From BMS3ABIN04 sp965554225 (GTDB taxonomy: Bacteria > Bacteroidota > Ignavibacteria > Ignavibacteriales > Melioribacteraceae), in assembly GCA_965554225.1 (NCBI GenBank), contig CBEVZC010000009.1, positions 1 to 46,588 of the forward strand: a DNA stretch of 46,588 nt, written 5' to 3'. Position 1 is the stretch's first letter, and every line of letters begins with the position of its first letter. Position numbers and translations under genes: made by a program. Below are positions 32,828 through 42,084 of this stretch, one piece after another. A model generated the notes under the pieces. The model saw nothing but the letters and a program-made list of their open reading frames with translations, ran no database searches and had not been told where the DNA came from.

Positions 32828-33483
32828 TGAACGAAGATAAAATTCTTATAGTTGAAGACGAGGAAGATACAAGGTTTATATTAAATAGACTACTTACAAA
32901 GAATAACTACGAAACAAAAGTGGTCGAAAACGGAGAGGAAGCTTTAGAAGCATTAAATCAATTTTCTCCTAAGGTTATTATAGCAGATTGGACTATGCCG
33001 AAAATGGATGGTCTTGAGTTGTGTAATATTATCAAAAGTAAAGAAGAATTTAAGACGATTTATTTTATTTTACTTACAGCCAGAGCTTCTTTGAAAGATA
33101 GAGTAACCGGTTTAGATGTTGGAGCAGACGACTTTCTTGTAAAGCCGGTTGAAAACCAAGAATTGCTTGCAAGAATTCGCTCTGGAATAAGAATTCATAA
33201 TTTGCAGAATGAATTAAAAAGCATAGAGCACAACAAAGCCATTGTTGAATTAGCATGCACAATCGGGCATCAAATTAATAATCCGCTCAGCAGTTTAATA
33301 ATGACTGTGCATGAATTTAAAAAAGAACTATCTCATGAATCAATTTCAGCTCATGAGGAAGATTTTTATATAATTGAAGAATCAATTAAAAGAATACAAA
33401 AATTTGTAGATGCCCTTAAAAATCTCCAATCGCCTGAAATGATGGATTATGCATTGGGAAATAAAATGCTGAAAATTGATTAA
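32827..33483 (+). CDS. REC plus histidine-kinase dimerisation domain without ATPase domain
   Basis: The receiver domain (1-120) is complete: IVEDEED, Asp at residue 54 (VIIADWTMPKMDGLE), ILLTARA and FLVKPVEN. After a helical linker (LLARIRSGIRIHNLQNELKS), residues about 135-200 form a dimerisation/phospho-acceptor helix pair. Its H-box is ELACTIGHQINNPLSSLIMT, with a predicted phospho-His at residue 148. The protein ends at 218 with no N, G1 or G2 box, so it cannot bind ATP in the usual way. The reading frame is intact up to a proper stop and a gap follows, so it does not look like an in-progress frameshift. It may act as a phosphotransfer or phosphatase partner. Confidence 0.85.
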   Translation: MNEDKILIVEDEEDTRFILNRLLTKNNYETKVVENGEEALEALNQFSPKVIIADWTMPKMDGLELCNIIKSKEEFKTIYFILLTARASLKDRVTGLDVGADDFLVKPVENQELLARIRSGIRIHNLQNELKSIEHNKAIVELACTIGHQINNPLSSLIMTVHEFKKELSHESISAHEEDFYIIEESIKRIQKFVDALKNLQSPEMMDYALGNKMLKID

Positions 33484-33577
33484 CATTCATTTCTTAAAAT
33501 TTTATCCTGCTTAATTCTCACATCAAAATCTATCAACAATTATCCTTTTTTTCCGATAGTATTTTAGAGGAATGGAT

Positions 33578-34234
33578 ATGCTTGAAAAGGTAGAAAATAT
33601 TAATCCTAAAGGCTCTTTCAAACAGAAAGACAGAAAAAGGAAAAAAGAAAGTGCTTATCACGCTCATTTTGTGGAAAAGCATTTTATTAAGGATTCAATT
33701 GTACTTTCCCCGGCAGCACAATTCCTTGCAAATCTAAACTGGACATTAAAAGATATTCAATACCTTTCTAAGGATAAAATTTTATTAAACTTTTTAATTA
33801 ATGAAGTGGAATTTTATACCGAGATTGATTTGGATAAACTATATACTGAAGAAATGCAGTTATTCCATATTTTAAAATCAAATGTAAAATATTCTGGCGA
33901 AGAAAAAATTTTAATACAATTGATGATCTATAAAAACATGGTGAAAACCGTTGATGATGACCTTAAATTCGAAATACCGGTTATTTCAGATTTATTTGAT
34001 AAAGTTTTCGACTTGAAACTTAAAACGGATGTAGAAAAAGAAGATTATGTTTTATTACGTAACCTAGTTGAAGATATTGAAGAGGAGTTAGTTGATGAAT
34101 TTCAATATGTTCTTTACGGTATTTATACCTTTTTAGATAAACTTGGAAAATTTAATTTAGTTAAAAACTATTTATTTAATTATGATATTGATAATCCTTT
34201 GAGGATTGAAAAAATAACAGTAATTCACGAATAA
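33578..34234 (+). CDS. Conserved-looking cytoplasmic protein, unknown
   Basis: I do not recognise this 218-residue protein. I prefer the ATG at 33578 to the one at 33572: the SD (AGAGG, ending at 33570) is then seven bases upstream rather than one. The N-terminus is very basic (KGSFKQKDRKRKKESAYHAH). It is followed by IVLSPAAQFLANLNWTLKDI, whose LSxxAxxL pattern is faintly like that of FlgM C-terminal helices. The rest is acidic and helical (LRNLVEDIEEELVDEFQYVL). There is no signal peptide or membrane helix. It sits between the REC-dimerisation gene and the PAS kinase, so a signalling role is likely; FlgM identity is not supported. Confidence 0.65.
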   Translation: MLEKVENINPKGSFKQKDRKRKKESAYHAHFVEKHFIKDSIVLSPAAQFLANLNWTLKDIQYLSKDKILLNFLINEVEFYTEIDLDKLYTEEMQLFHILKSNVKYSGEEKILIQLMIYKNMVKTVDDDLKFEIPVISDLFDKVFDLKLKTDVEKEDYVLLRNLVEDIEEELVDEFQYVLYGIYTFLDKLGKFNLVKNYLFNYDIDNPLRIEKITVIHE

Positions 34235-34240
34235 CTCCTT

Positions 34241-36103
34241 ATGCCGGCTGAAAAAAACTCAAATTCTATAAAACTTAATAAAATATTTCGGAATGGGACG
34301 GAATTAAAAGGACTGCCTGACTCTAAGCCTTTTGCTTTACTTAGTAGAGAGGGAAGTATTCTATTCTCTAACATGAAGTTTAATAATATGTTTGATGTAA
34401 CTGTTGGAGATGATCTTACTAAAGTTTGGACAGAGCCGAAGTTCCCGACTATACTGGAAAATTTTAGTAAGTCCAAATACTTAGATTTCCATTCGGATAT
34501 CCTTGTTAAGAATAATCAAGAAAACCTCTTATTTAAAACAAATGTAGATATCATAAAGCTTGTTATTAAAAGGAAAACTTATTTTTTATTAAGTCTAAAC
34601 ACTTTAGACAAAAGCAACAAAGTTGAAGAAAGAATTTTTAACCTAAGTCGGGCTATTGATTATAGCGGGATTGCAGTATTAGTTACGGACAGCCATGGTT
34701 ATGTTAACTATGTTTCTCCCTCTTTTGAAAAAGTTTTTCATAAAAGAATTGATCAAATTTTTAATAACTATCTGCCTTATGTCTTGGTAGAATTTCTTAA
34801 TAAAGGTGAGGTTGAAGAACTTAAATATGCTTTAAAGAATGGAAAGGAATGGATAAAAATAATTACCGACTTGAATAGAAAAAATGAGCTTTGGTTTAAG
34901 GAAATAAAACTAAATCCCGTTTTGCAAATGGATGGATTGCCGAACAGTTATATTGTGGTTGCTTCAGATATAACAAATTATGTTTTGAGAAACAGATATA
35001 TAAAACACTCCGAGGAAAAACAAAAATCTATTATTAATAATATTTCCGATCCTCTTTTAATAGCAAGAAGAACAGATGGCCAGCTGTTTTTCGAAAATGT
35101 TAATGAAATTTTTCAATCTGCTTTTAATGTACAAAAAGAAGAAATAAGCGATCAAAAACTAAAGCCGTTTCTTCCACAAAGCTTATATGATTTATTAATA
35201 AAATTAATTACAAAAATTGAAGGGTCCGGGAAAAGTTCGGGGCAGATTAAATACTATCATCGTGAATTAAATAAAAATTACATTGTAAAGCTCACTTATA
35301 TCGATGATCAGCATAGTAAGGAAAGAATTTTTATAGCTGTACTTAACGACATAACAGATCATTTGTTGGTACAAGATAAACTTAGGGAAGCATATGTAAA
35401 AGAAAATCAGTTAAATAAACTTAAATCGATTTTCCTGGCTAATATGTCTCATGAAATAAGAACGCCGCTCAATGCAATTGTTGGTTACTCGGAATTACTT
35501 GAAGATGATTTAGTTAACAAAAATTATTCTTCCTCAATAGAAATGGTTAAATCGTTAAAAGAAGGAGTAAGCAGACTTTTATCTCTTGTTGATAATATTG
35601 TGGAGGTTTCTTTGCTGGAATCCGGTAGCGAAAAATTAGATTTAGCTCGTTCTAATTTGAATAATCTTATAGCGGAAATCTACAATGAATATAAAAGTAA
35701 AAGGAAGAATCTATTCGTTAAAACTTTGCTGCTGCTATCCAGTGAAAAATTAATAGTAAGAACGGATGAAGAAAAGTTTAGAAAAATTATTGATGCGCTC
35801 TTTGAAAACGCAATAAAGTACAATGAGTATAATGGAAACGTCATAATAAAATCTCGCAGTAAAAATAATAGAGCAATAATTCAAATTATTGATGATGGAA
35901 TAGGTATTGCTGAAAAGGACTTAAAAAAAATCATGGACCCTTTTGCTCAAAGTGAAGAGGAAAGTTATAAGCGAAAATACGAGGGCGCCGGTCTTGGTTT
36001 AACAATTGCTTATCGACTAACAACTCTGCTTGGCGGGTCATTCAACATTACAAGCGAACCGGAAAAAGGAACAACTATCACCTTAACTTTTCCTCTTGAT
36101 TAA
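34241..36103 (+). CDS. Cytoplasmic PAS-domain sensor histidine kinase
   Basis: The 620-residue protein has three PAS-like regions, at about 20-125, 135-250 (SGIAVLVTDSHGYVNYVSPS) and 262-375 (ILLSPDPLLIARRTDG-like SDPLLIARRTDGQLFFENVN). These are followed by the dimerisation domain with the H-box FLANMSHEIRTPLNAIVGYS (phospho-His at residue 404). The ATPase domain has the N-box IIDALFENAIKYNEYNGN, the G1 box IQIIDDGIGIAEKDL, YEGAGLGLTIAYRL and GGSFNITSEPEKGTTI. All catalytic motifs are present. No membrane helix is visible, so it senses a cytoplasmic signal. It is the last gene of the flagellar block and the only complete histidine kinase seen in the window, so a plausible donor for the REC proteins upstream. 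Confidence 0.93.
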   Translation: MPAEKNSNSIKLNKIFRNGTELKGLPDSKPFALLSREGSILFSNMKFNNMFDVTVGDDLTKVWTEPKFPTILENFSKSKYLDFHSDILVKNNQENLLFKTNVDIIKLVIKRKTYFLLSLNTLDKSNKVEERIFNLSRAIDYSGIAVLVTDSHGYVNYVSPSFEKVFHKRIDQIFNNYLPYVLVEFLNKGEVEELKYALKNGKEWIKIITDLNRKNELWFKEIKLNPVLQMDGLPNSYIVVASDITNYVLRNRYIKHSEEKQKSIINNISDPLLIARRTDGQLFFENVNEIFQSAFNVQKEEISDQKLKPFLPQSLYDLLIKLITKIEGSGKSSGQIKYYHRELNKNYIVKLTYIDDQHSKERIFIAVLNDITDHLLVQDKLREAYVKENQLNKLKSIFLANMSHEIRTPLNAIVGYSELLEDDLVNKNYSSSIEMVKSLKEGVSRLLSLVDNIVEVSLLESGSEKLDLARSNLNNLIAEIYNEYKSKRKNLFVKTLLLLSSEKLIVRTDEEKFRKIIDALFENAIKYNEYNGNVIIKSRSKNNRAIIQIIDDGIGIAEKDLKKIMDPFAQSEEESYKRKYEGAGLGLTIAYRLTTLLGGSFNITSEPEKGTTITLTFPLD

Positions 36104-36134
36104 CTACTTACTGACTTTTTGAAAAGTAGGTTAA
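36101..36134 (+). terminator. Stem-loop at the end of the flagellar block
   Basis: TTAACTACTT and AAGTAGGTTAA pair over about 36100-36134 with one bulged G and a loop containing TTTTT. The stem includes the stop codon of the kinase gene. It lacks a T-run on the 3' side, so it is at best a weak terminator. The rest of the 207-base gap to the next gene is AT-rich with nothing else recognised. Confidence 0.35.
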
Positions 36135-36310
36135 CAATCTTACCGAATTTATTACAAAGCACAACCCTGCATATTTTTCCATCTTTTAAACATACATCAC
36201 TCATTATGTGCAATTTTTCTCTTTTAAAATAAATTTTCTTTCTGAAATAGTTTGGGTATATTTTCTTTCATTTCTAAAGATATTTGTAAAAAAGTAAATT
36301 TTATCGGTTT

Positions 36311-37144
36311 ATGAAAATAAGACTTCTATTGTGGATCGTTGCTTTTCTTATAACAATACTAACAGCATATTATCAAAGACTAACAGGACCAACTTACCCT
36401 TTAAAAGGCTCAATAAAATTTTCCGGGGAAATAATTAACTATAAATTGGATAGAAGCCATGGCGGAAGCGGTGATCAAATAGTAGCAATTAAAATTCCGG
36501 ATCAAAAAATAAAAGGCAGCCTTTATTACAAAAGATATAAAACTAATGATGCATACACTGAAATAAAAATGCATTATACCAACGGTGAACTCAAAGCCGG
36601 CTTGCTGCATCAGCCTCCTGCGGGAAAATTAGAATATTATATAAAACTTTATAATAAGCAAAATGTTGTACATTTACCGGAAAACAGATCTGTTGTTACA
36701 AGGTTTAAAGGATATATCCCATTATATGTCCTTATTCCGCATATTTTGGCAATGTTTACAGCTATGCTGCTTTCGGTAAGAACCGGACTCGAAATTTTCA
36801 ACAAAAGTTCCAATTTAAAAAAACTTACTTATTGGACAATTGCAATATTGTTCATAGGCGGATTGATATTAGGACCTATAGTTCAAAAATATGCGTTCGG
36901 AGCTTTATGGACGGGAGTTCCGTTCGGCTGGGATTTGACTGATAACAAAACATTAATCGCATTTCTGGGCTGGCTTATCGCTCTGTTTATGTATGGAAAA
37001 TCTAAAAGGCCAAAGCTATGGGCAACAGCAGCATCAATTTTATTGATTGTTGTTTACTTAATTCCGCACAGTGTTATGGGCTCGGAGTTAGATTATAATA
37101 AGTTAGATAAGCAATCAAAACAACCAATAGAAAATATTAAATAA
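36311..37144 (+). CDS. Membrane protein with a periplasmic beta domain, unknown
   Basis: I do not recognise the family. There is an N-terminal membrane segment or uncleaved signal (residues 4-20). A beta-rich extracytoplasmic region follows at about 25-130 (RLTGPTYPLKGSIKFSGEII, ENRSVVTRFKGYIPLYVL). Then come four predicted membrane helices, at about 135-160 (LYVLIPHILAMFTAMLLSVR), 168-188, 210-230 (LIAFLGWLIALFMYG) and 238-256. The conserved-looking motif GALWTGVPFGWDLTDNKTLI between helices suggests a functional loop. It starts after a 207-base gap and is followed 33 bases later by the subtilase, possibly in one transcript. No enzyme motif is visible. Confidence 0.7.
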   Translation: MKIRLLLWIVAFLITILTAYYQRLTGPTYPLKGSIKFSGEIINYKLDRSHGGSGDQIVAIKIPDQKIKGSLYYKRYKTNDAYTEIKMHYTNGELKAGLLHQPPAGKLEYYIKLYNKQNVVHLPENRSVVTRFKGYIPLYVLIPHILAMFTAMLLSVRTGLEIFNKSSNLKKLTYWTIAILFIGGLILGPIVQKYAFGALWTGVPFGWDLTDNKTLIAFLGWLIALFMYGKSKRPKLWATAASILLIVVYLIPHSVMGSELDYNKLDKQSKQPIENIK

Positions 37145-37177
37145 TATTTATTTAAACAAAATGGGGAACTTTAAATC

Positions 37178-39991
37178 ATGAAGTACTTAAAATTATTCCT
37201 ATTCTTTTTTATTCCGGTCTTGGTGATGAATGCTCAAGATACGGTGCAAACATTTTTATCTCTAAATTCTACCGGAGTTGAGCAATTCCTTCAAAAGTAT
37301 CCCGAATACGACGGAAGAGGAACTATCGCACTTATTTTGGATACTGGTATTGATATGGGGATTGACGGCTTGAAAAAAACATCCACTGGTGAAGTTAAAG
37401 TTATTGACGTGCAAGATTTTACTGGACAAGGTGATATTCATTATTACAAAGCCGACCTAGATGAAGATAACGGGCAAACATATTTTGTTAATGAGGATCA
37501 TAGTTACAAAGTATCCGGTGCAAATAAACTTGGATTAAAAGCTGTTGATGATCAATATTATATCGGACTTCTTCCGGAAACTCTCTGGAAAAATTCAGGC
37601 TCGGGAGCTGTGGATGTTAACGGAAACGGAAAGACTGATGATAAATTTTACTTTATCGTTTTCAAAACCAAACAGGATAATAAAATTAGTTGGGTGCTTT
37701 ATATTGATGAAAATGATAACGGTGATCTATCTGACGAAAAGCCACTGAGAAATTACAAAATTAATTATGATACGTTTAAGTTTCCTAATAAAGACGGTTT
37801 ACCAAATTTCACTATTGCAGTAAATATTTTTCCAAATAAAAACCTTGTAAGTTTTTTCTTTGACGACGGTTCGCACGGAACACATTGTTCCGGTATAGCT
37901 ACAGGTTATCATATTGACGGAAGCCCGGATTTTAACGGCGTGGCTCCAGGCGCAAAGTTAATGGGATTAAAATTAGGAAATAATAATTATGCCGGAGGTT
38001 CTACGGTTACAGAAAGTATGAAGAAAGCTTATTTGTATGCCGATTCCGTCTCTAAAACAAGAAAAGAACCTTGTATAATTAATATGAGTTTTGGTATCGG
38101 TTCTGAGATTGAAGGTAGAGCGGATATGGAAATTTTCTTATCAAAACTAGTTGAGGAGAATCCTTATCTCTATATTAGTAATTCAAACGGTAATGAAGGA
38201 CCCGGAATTTCAACAACAGGGCTTCCGGCTGCATGCGATGCTATTTTATCAACCGGTGCGGTTCTAACTAAAGAAGTTGGACGGGATTTATTTGACGCTA
38301 CTCTGGATAATAATATTATTTTACATTTCAGCTCTAGAGGTGGAGAAGTTAATAAGCCGAACATTGTTGCACCGGGTGCTTGTACTTCTACAGTCCCTAA
38401 TTTCAGCAAGCACGATAGATTTTGGGGAACCAGTATGGCATCGCCATATTCTGTCGGTGTAATGTCGCTTTTATTAAGCGCTGCAAGAGTTGAATATCCT
38501 GATGTTAAAATACCTTCCCGTTTACTTTATAAAGCAATTGAAGAAGGCGCTACAAAGATGAAGGGATATGATTATGTTGATCAAGGTTCCGGTTACATCA
38601 ATGTAACGAATGCATGGAAAGTATTGAAGAAATACATCAAATCAAATCAAATTTCTAAATTTGAAACATATACAGTATCATCTTTTGCTCCGAATATGCC
38701 TGGCAATATTGGTCAGAGCTTATATATCAGAAACGGTTTATTTATTACAAAAAATCAAGTTTACAATTTTACGGTTAAGCGAAACAATACAATAAATAAG
38801 CATAAGTTTTTTAGAACTTACAAATTAAAAAGCGATAGTGACTGGTTGCTCCCGCTTAAAAGGAAGACTTATATAAGAAACAATCAAGCAATAAGACTCG
38901 GTGTTAAGATTGACAAATCCAAATTAAAAAATCCGGGGTTGTACAACGGAATGATTCATGCTTACCGTGCCGATAGATCTAAGTTCCCGGAATTTGATAT
39001 GATGGCAACCGTAGTTATTCCTTATGAATTTAATGAAGCGAATAAATACACCCAAGGTTGGGACAATATTCAGTTAAAACCCGGTGAACTAAGAAGGTAT
39101 TTTATTCAGGTACCTGCCGGCGCAACATCTATGAAAATTAAAATGTCTTCGGATCCCAAAGCGTATACATATTCATGGTATTTTCTGCATGAACCGGACG
39201 GCAGGCAGAAAGATGTAGCTGTTCTAAATTCGGATAATGATGACAAAGACGTTGTAAGATACTATTCCGATTTAACTCCCGGTGTTTATGAGCTTGATGT
39301 TCTAGGATTATTTAGAGCTAACGGACTTTCAACTTGTAATCTAAGTGTTGAGTTCAGCGGTGTAAATATGATTGATGATAACGTTTTAAGTAACGATCAT
39401 AACTCAATTAAATTTGTAAATGAATTTAATGAAATGAAAAGATTTTCAGTCTCAGGTAAAATTATCGGTTACCAAAAAGATTACACAATTAAACTGGATG
39501 GAAAAGATTATTACAAAATTCCTTTCGTCCTAAAAAAAGATGAGGCTGATAAAACCTTTAAAGTTTCAATCAGTAAAGAAGACTTTAATAAAACTACAGA
39601 CTTTCCTATGATGATTTATGATTCAACAGGCAAATCAGTAGCCATTGATGGATTATCTTACAATTCGAAATCAATATCGATAAGAAATTCTTTTGGTGCA
39701 GATTCGGCAAAGTTTAGTTTGGTCTTGAGACCTGCTTTTGCAAACGCACCGGGAAATATGACTATTTTTGTTAAAGAAACTACTTCGCTTAAAAATAAAG
39801 AACCATTTAGAGTTTTGCATAATAATTCACCAAGAGTTACATTTTATCCTTCCGTAACCGAGGAGTTAAATTGTTTTTATAAACCTCTTACAAATGTACC
39901 TAAAGATGCAAAACCTTACGGAAAAATTTATTTTAAGAATTCATCAAATGATAAAACGGAATTAGAAATACCGGTATTTTTCAAATTTTAA
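37178..39991 (+). CDS. Secreted subtilisin-family peptidase, tripeptidyl-peptidase II-like
   Basis: The 937-residue protein begins with a signal peptide (residues 1-19, ending MNA). The catalytic triad is visible: Asp55 in LILDTGIDMG, His233 in GSHGTHCSGIA and Ser419 in GTSMASPYSVGVM, with the oxyanion Asn in NSNGNEGPGIS. About 180 residues separate Asp and His, the long insertion typical of tripeptidyl-peptidase II rather than of subtilisin. The insertion carries VDVNGNGKTDDKFYF and YIDENDNGDLSDEKP, which resemble Ca-binding loops. A long C-terminal beta-sandwich region (about 490-937) follows. An exopeptidase role on peptides outside the cytoplasm is inferred. The neighbouring OPT transporter could import the products. 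Confidence 0.9.
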   Translation: MKYLKLFLFFFIPVLVMNAQDTVQTFLSLNSTGVEQFLQKYPEYDGRGTIALILDTGIDMGIDGLKKTSTGEVKVIDVQDFTGQGDIHYYKADLDEDNGQTYFVNEDHSYKVSGANKLGLKAVDDQYYIGLLPETLWKNSGSGAVDVNGNGKTDDKFYFIVFKTKQDNKISWVLYIDENDNGDLSDEKPLRNYKINYDTFKFPNKDGLPNFTIAVNIFPNKNLVSFFFDDGSHGTHCSGIATGYHIDGSPDFNGVAPGAKLMGLKLGNNNYAGGSTVTESMKKAYLYADSVSKTRKEPCIINMSFGIGSEIEGRADMEIFLSKLVEENPYLYISNSNGNEGPGISTTGLPAACDAILSTGAVLTKEVGRDLFDATLDNNIILHFSSRGGEVNKPNIVAPGACTSTVPNFSKHDRFWGTSMASPYSVGVMSLLLSAARVEYPDVKIPSRLLYKAIEEGATKMKGYDYVDQGSGYINVTNAWKVLKKYIKSNQISKFETYTVSSFAPNMPGNIGQSLYIRNGLFITKNQVYNFTVKRNNTINKHKFFRTYKLKSDSDWLLPLKRKTYIRNNQAIRLGVKIDKSKLKNPGLYNGMIHAYRADRSKFPEFDMMATVVIPYEFNEANKYTQGWDNIQLKPGELRRYFIQVPAGATSMKIKMSSDPKAYTYSWYFLHEPDGRQKDVAVLNSDNDDKDVVRYYSDLTPGVYELDVLGLFRANGLSTCNLSVEFSGVNMIDDNVLSNDHNSIKFVNEFNEMKRFSVSGKIIGYQKDYTIKLDGKDYYKIPFVLKKDEADKTFKVSISKEDFNKTTDFPMMIYDSTGKSVAIDGLSYNSKSISIRNSFGADSAKFSLVLRPAFANAPGNMTIFVKETTSLKNKEPFRVLHNNSPRVTFYPSVTEELNCFYKPLTNVPKDAKPYGKIYFKNSSNDKTELEIPVFFKF

Positions 39992-40003
39992 TTGGAGAAT
40001 GTA

Positions 40004-41986
40004 ATGAGTGATGCTGATATAAAAACAAAAGTCGGTTTACCGGCTAATGCTTATTCTGAGTTAAAACCGGGGGAGAAGTATGTTCCAATAATGCTTCCGG
40101 AAAAAACTTACCCCGAAGTTAATTTCTGGTCTGTCTCTTGGGGTTTATTAATGGCAGTTCTTTTCTCTGCTGCCGCTGCATATTTGGGACTTAAAATAGG
40201 TCAGGTTTTTGAAGCTGCAATTCCAATAGCAATTTTAGCTGTCGGCTTGTCTACTGCAACCAAAAGGAAAGGTGCACTTGGTGAGAATGTGATTATTCAA
40301 TCTATAGGTGCTGCGTCGGGAGCAATTGTAGCCGGAGCCATTTTTACGTTACCTGCTTTATATATATTGAATCTTGATGTAACGTTTTTTCAAATATTTT
40401 TAGCTTCAATGTTCGGCGGATTTTTAGGAATTCTTTTCCTTATCCCCTTCCGCAAGTATTTTGTTTCAGAAATGCACGGTAAGTTTCCGTTCCCCGAAGC
40501 TACTGCGACTACCGAAGTTTTGGTGGCAGGTGAAAAAGGCGGCGGACAAGCAATTGTTTTAGTTGTCAGCGGTATAATTGGCGGTTTATATGATTTTATT
40601 GTCGCATCGTTCGGCTGGTGGAGCGAAGTATTTTCCACTCGTGTTGTTGCTGTTGGTCAAACCTTAGCTGATAAATTCAAACTGATTTTTAAAATGAATA
40701 TCGGTGCTGCAGTAATGGGCTTGGGTTATATAGTAGGTTTAAAATATGCCGCTATTATTGCTGCCGGTTCATTTGTTGCATGGTATGTAATTATTCCGGT
40801 ATTTGCATATTTGGGTAGTGGAATAACCATCCCTATTGGAGCTAATATTCATATGCTTGTTAAAAATATGACCCCGGAACAGATATTTAGTAATTATGTA
40901 AGGCATATCGGTATTGGCGGAATTGCTATGGCTGGATTAATAGGTATTATAAAATCATCCGGCGTAATTAAGACGGCTTTTAGTTTGGGTTTCAAAGAAT
41001 TGTTCGGCGGCAAGCTAGGAGGTGAAGAATCAACGTCAAGAACTCAACGTGATATTTCGATGAAAATAATTGCCGTAGGTATAACTCTTACTGCAATTTT
41101 AGTTTTTATCTTTTTCATGTTCGGCGTTGTCCATAATTTACTGCACGCAATTGTTGGCCTATTAATTGTCTTAATAATTGCGTTTCTGTTCACTACTGTT
41201 GCGGCAAATGCAATTGCAATTGTGGGTACAAATCCTGTTTCCGGTATGACATTAATGACGTTGATTTTATCTTCGGTTATTCTTGTTGCTGTGGGTTTAA
41301 CCGGTCCTGCAGGTATGACGTCAGCACTTATTATTGGCGGCGTTGTTTGTACGGCGCTCTCGGTCGCCGGAGCTTTTATTACCGATCTTAAAATAGGATA
41401 TTGGCTTGGATCGTCTCCGTATAAACAGGAAACATGGAAATTTTTAGGCACTATAGTTTCTGCCGCTACTGTAGGTTGGGTTATATTATTGTTAAACAAT
41501 ACGTTTGGTTTTACCGGCAACGAACTGCCCGCTCCGCAAGCAAATGCTATGGCTGCCGTTATTAAGCCTTTGATGTCAAATCAACCTGCACCGTGGATGC
41601 TGTATATTGCAGGTGCGCTATTTGCCTTAATCTTAACAATGATCAAAGTCCCTGCATTGGCTTTTGCCCTTGGAATGTACCTCCCGCTTGAATTAAACAC
41701 TCCTATTTTGGTCGGTGGACTCATTTCCTATTTTGTTTCAACACGCAGTAAAGACCAAGCATTAAACAGAGCAAGAAAGGAAAGAGGTATTTTGATTGCA
41801 TCGGGATTTATCGCCGGCGGAGCTTTGATGGGTGTTGTAAGTGTAATTCTCAAATCCGCTGGGTTGGATTGGAGATTAACAGAGTGGCCTGAAACACACG
41901 GTGCGGAATTGCTGGGTATTGTGATGTTCGGCGTTATTATTGCTTATATGATTTGGGACTCTATGAGAGCAAAGAAAGAAGAATAA
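40004..41986 (+). CDS. OPT-family oligopeptide transporter
   Basis: The 660-residue inner-membrane transporter is very hydrophobic, with about 14-16 helices. The start is taken at the ATG at 40004, which has GGAG six bases upstream; a TTG at 39992 lies within that SD region. Family features: LMAVLFSAAAAYLGLKIGQV (about 47-66), FEAAIPIAILAVGLS, KRKGALGENVIIQSIGAASG (about 84-103), FPEATATTEVLVAGEKGG and the C-terminal YLPLELNTPILVGGLISYFV. OPT proteins take up short peptides or metal-chelator complexes with protons. It directly follows the peptidase (12 bases), suggesting extracellular peptide use. Confidence 0.92.
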   Translation: MSDADIKTKVGLPANAYSELKPGEKYVPIMLPEKTYPEVNFWSVSWGLLMAVLFSAAAAYLGLKIGQVFEAAIPIAILAVGLSTATKRKGALGENVIIQSIGAASGAIVAGAIFTLPALYILNLDVTFFQIFLASMFGGFLGILFLIPFRKYFVSEMHGKFPFPEATATTEVLVAGEKGGGQAIVLVVSGIIGGLYDFIVASFGWWSEVFSTRVVAVGQTLADKFKLIFKMNIGAAVMGLGYIVGLKYAAIIAAGSFVAWYVIIPVFAYLGSGITIPIGANIHMLVKNMTPEQIFSNYVRHIGIGGIAMAGLIGIIKSSGVIKTAFSLGFKELFGGKLGGEESTSRTQRDISMKIIAVGITLTAILVFIFFMFGVVHNLLHAIVGLLIVLIIAFLFTTVAANAIAIVGTNPVSGMTLMTLILSSVILVAVGLTGPAGMTSALIIGGVVCTALSVAGAFITDLKIGYWLGSSPYKQETWKFLGTIVSAATVGWVILLLNNTFGFTGNELPAPQANAMAAVIKPLMSNQPAPWMLYIAGALFALILTMIKVPALAFALGMYLPLELNTPILVGGLISYFVSTRSKDQALNRARKERGILIASGFIAGGALMGVVSVILKSAGLDWRLTEWPETHGAELLGIVMFGVIIAYMIWDSMRAKKEE

Positions 41987-41990
41987 AAAA

Positions 41991-42084
41991 CCACCCCTGA
42001 ATTTTGAGCAAAGCTTAAAATTCTTTCCCCTCCTTAACCAAGGAGGGGAAGTTTATGCTGGTTTACCAGTATAATCAGGGGTGG
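41991..42084 (+). repeat. Cloverleaf-like palindromic repeat, left copy
   Basis: This 94-base element has perfect 10-base terminal inverted repeats, CCACCCCTGA and TCAGGGGTGG. Inside are three hairpins in a row: an 11-base stem with a three-base loop (41999-42023, one G-T pair), a perfect 9-base CCCCTCCTT/AAGGAGGGG stem (42027-42048), and CTGG/CCAG (42058-42069). Folded as RNA or single strand this gives a four-way cloverleaf. The 3' arm of the second hairpin is a perfect SD, followed eight bases later by the ATG of the DUF559 frame at 42055. The right copy is at 42464. Confidence 0.85.

Noticed and set aside
33533..33559. Sigma28-like promoter: TCAA, 15 bases, TCCGATAG, before the unknown gene at 33578
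   Set aside because: Spacing is right, but two -10 bases and one -35 base differ. Transcription would start inside the SD, and the local FliA seems to lack the region that reads this -10 type.
33578..34234. The unknown protein as FlgM
   Set aside because: Too long (218 residues), the LSxxA-like helix is near the N-terminus instead of the C-terminus, and no other FlgM feature is visible.
41044..41520. 158-codon minus-strand frame inside the OPT transporter gene
   Set aside because: Antisense shadow of hydrophobic codons; no SD and composition unlike real neighbours.
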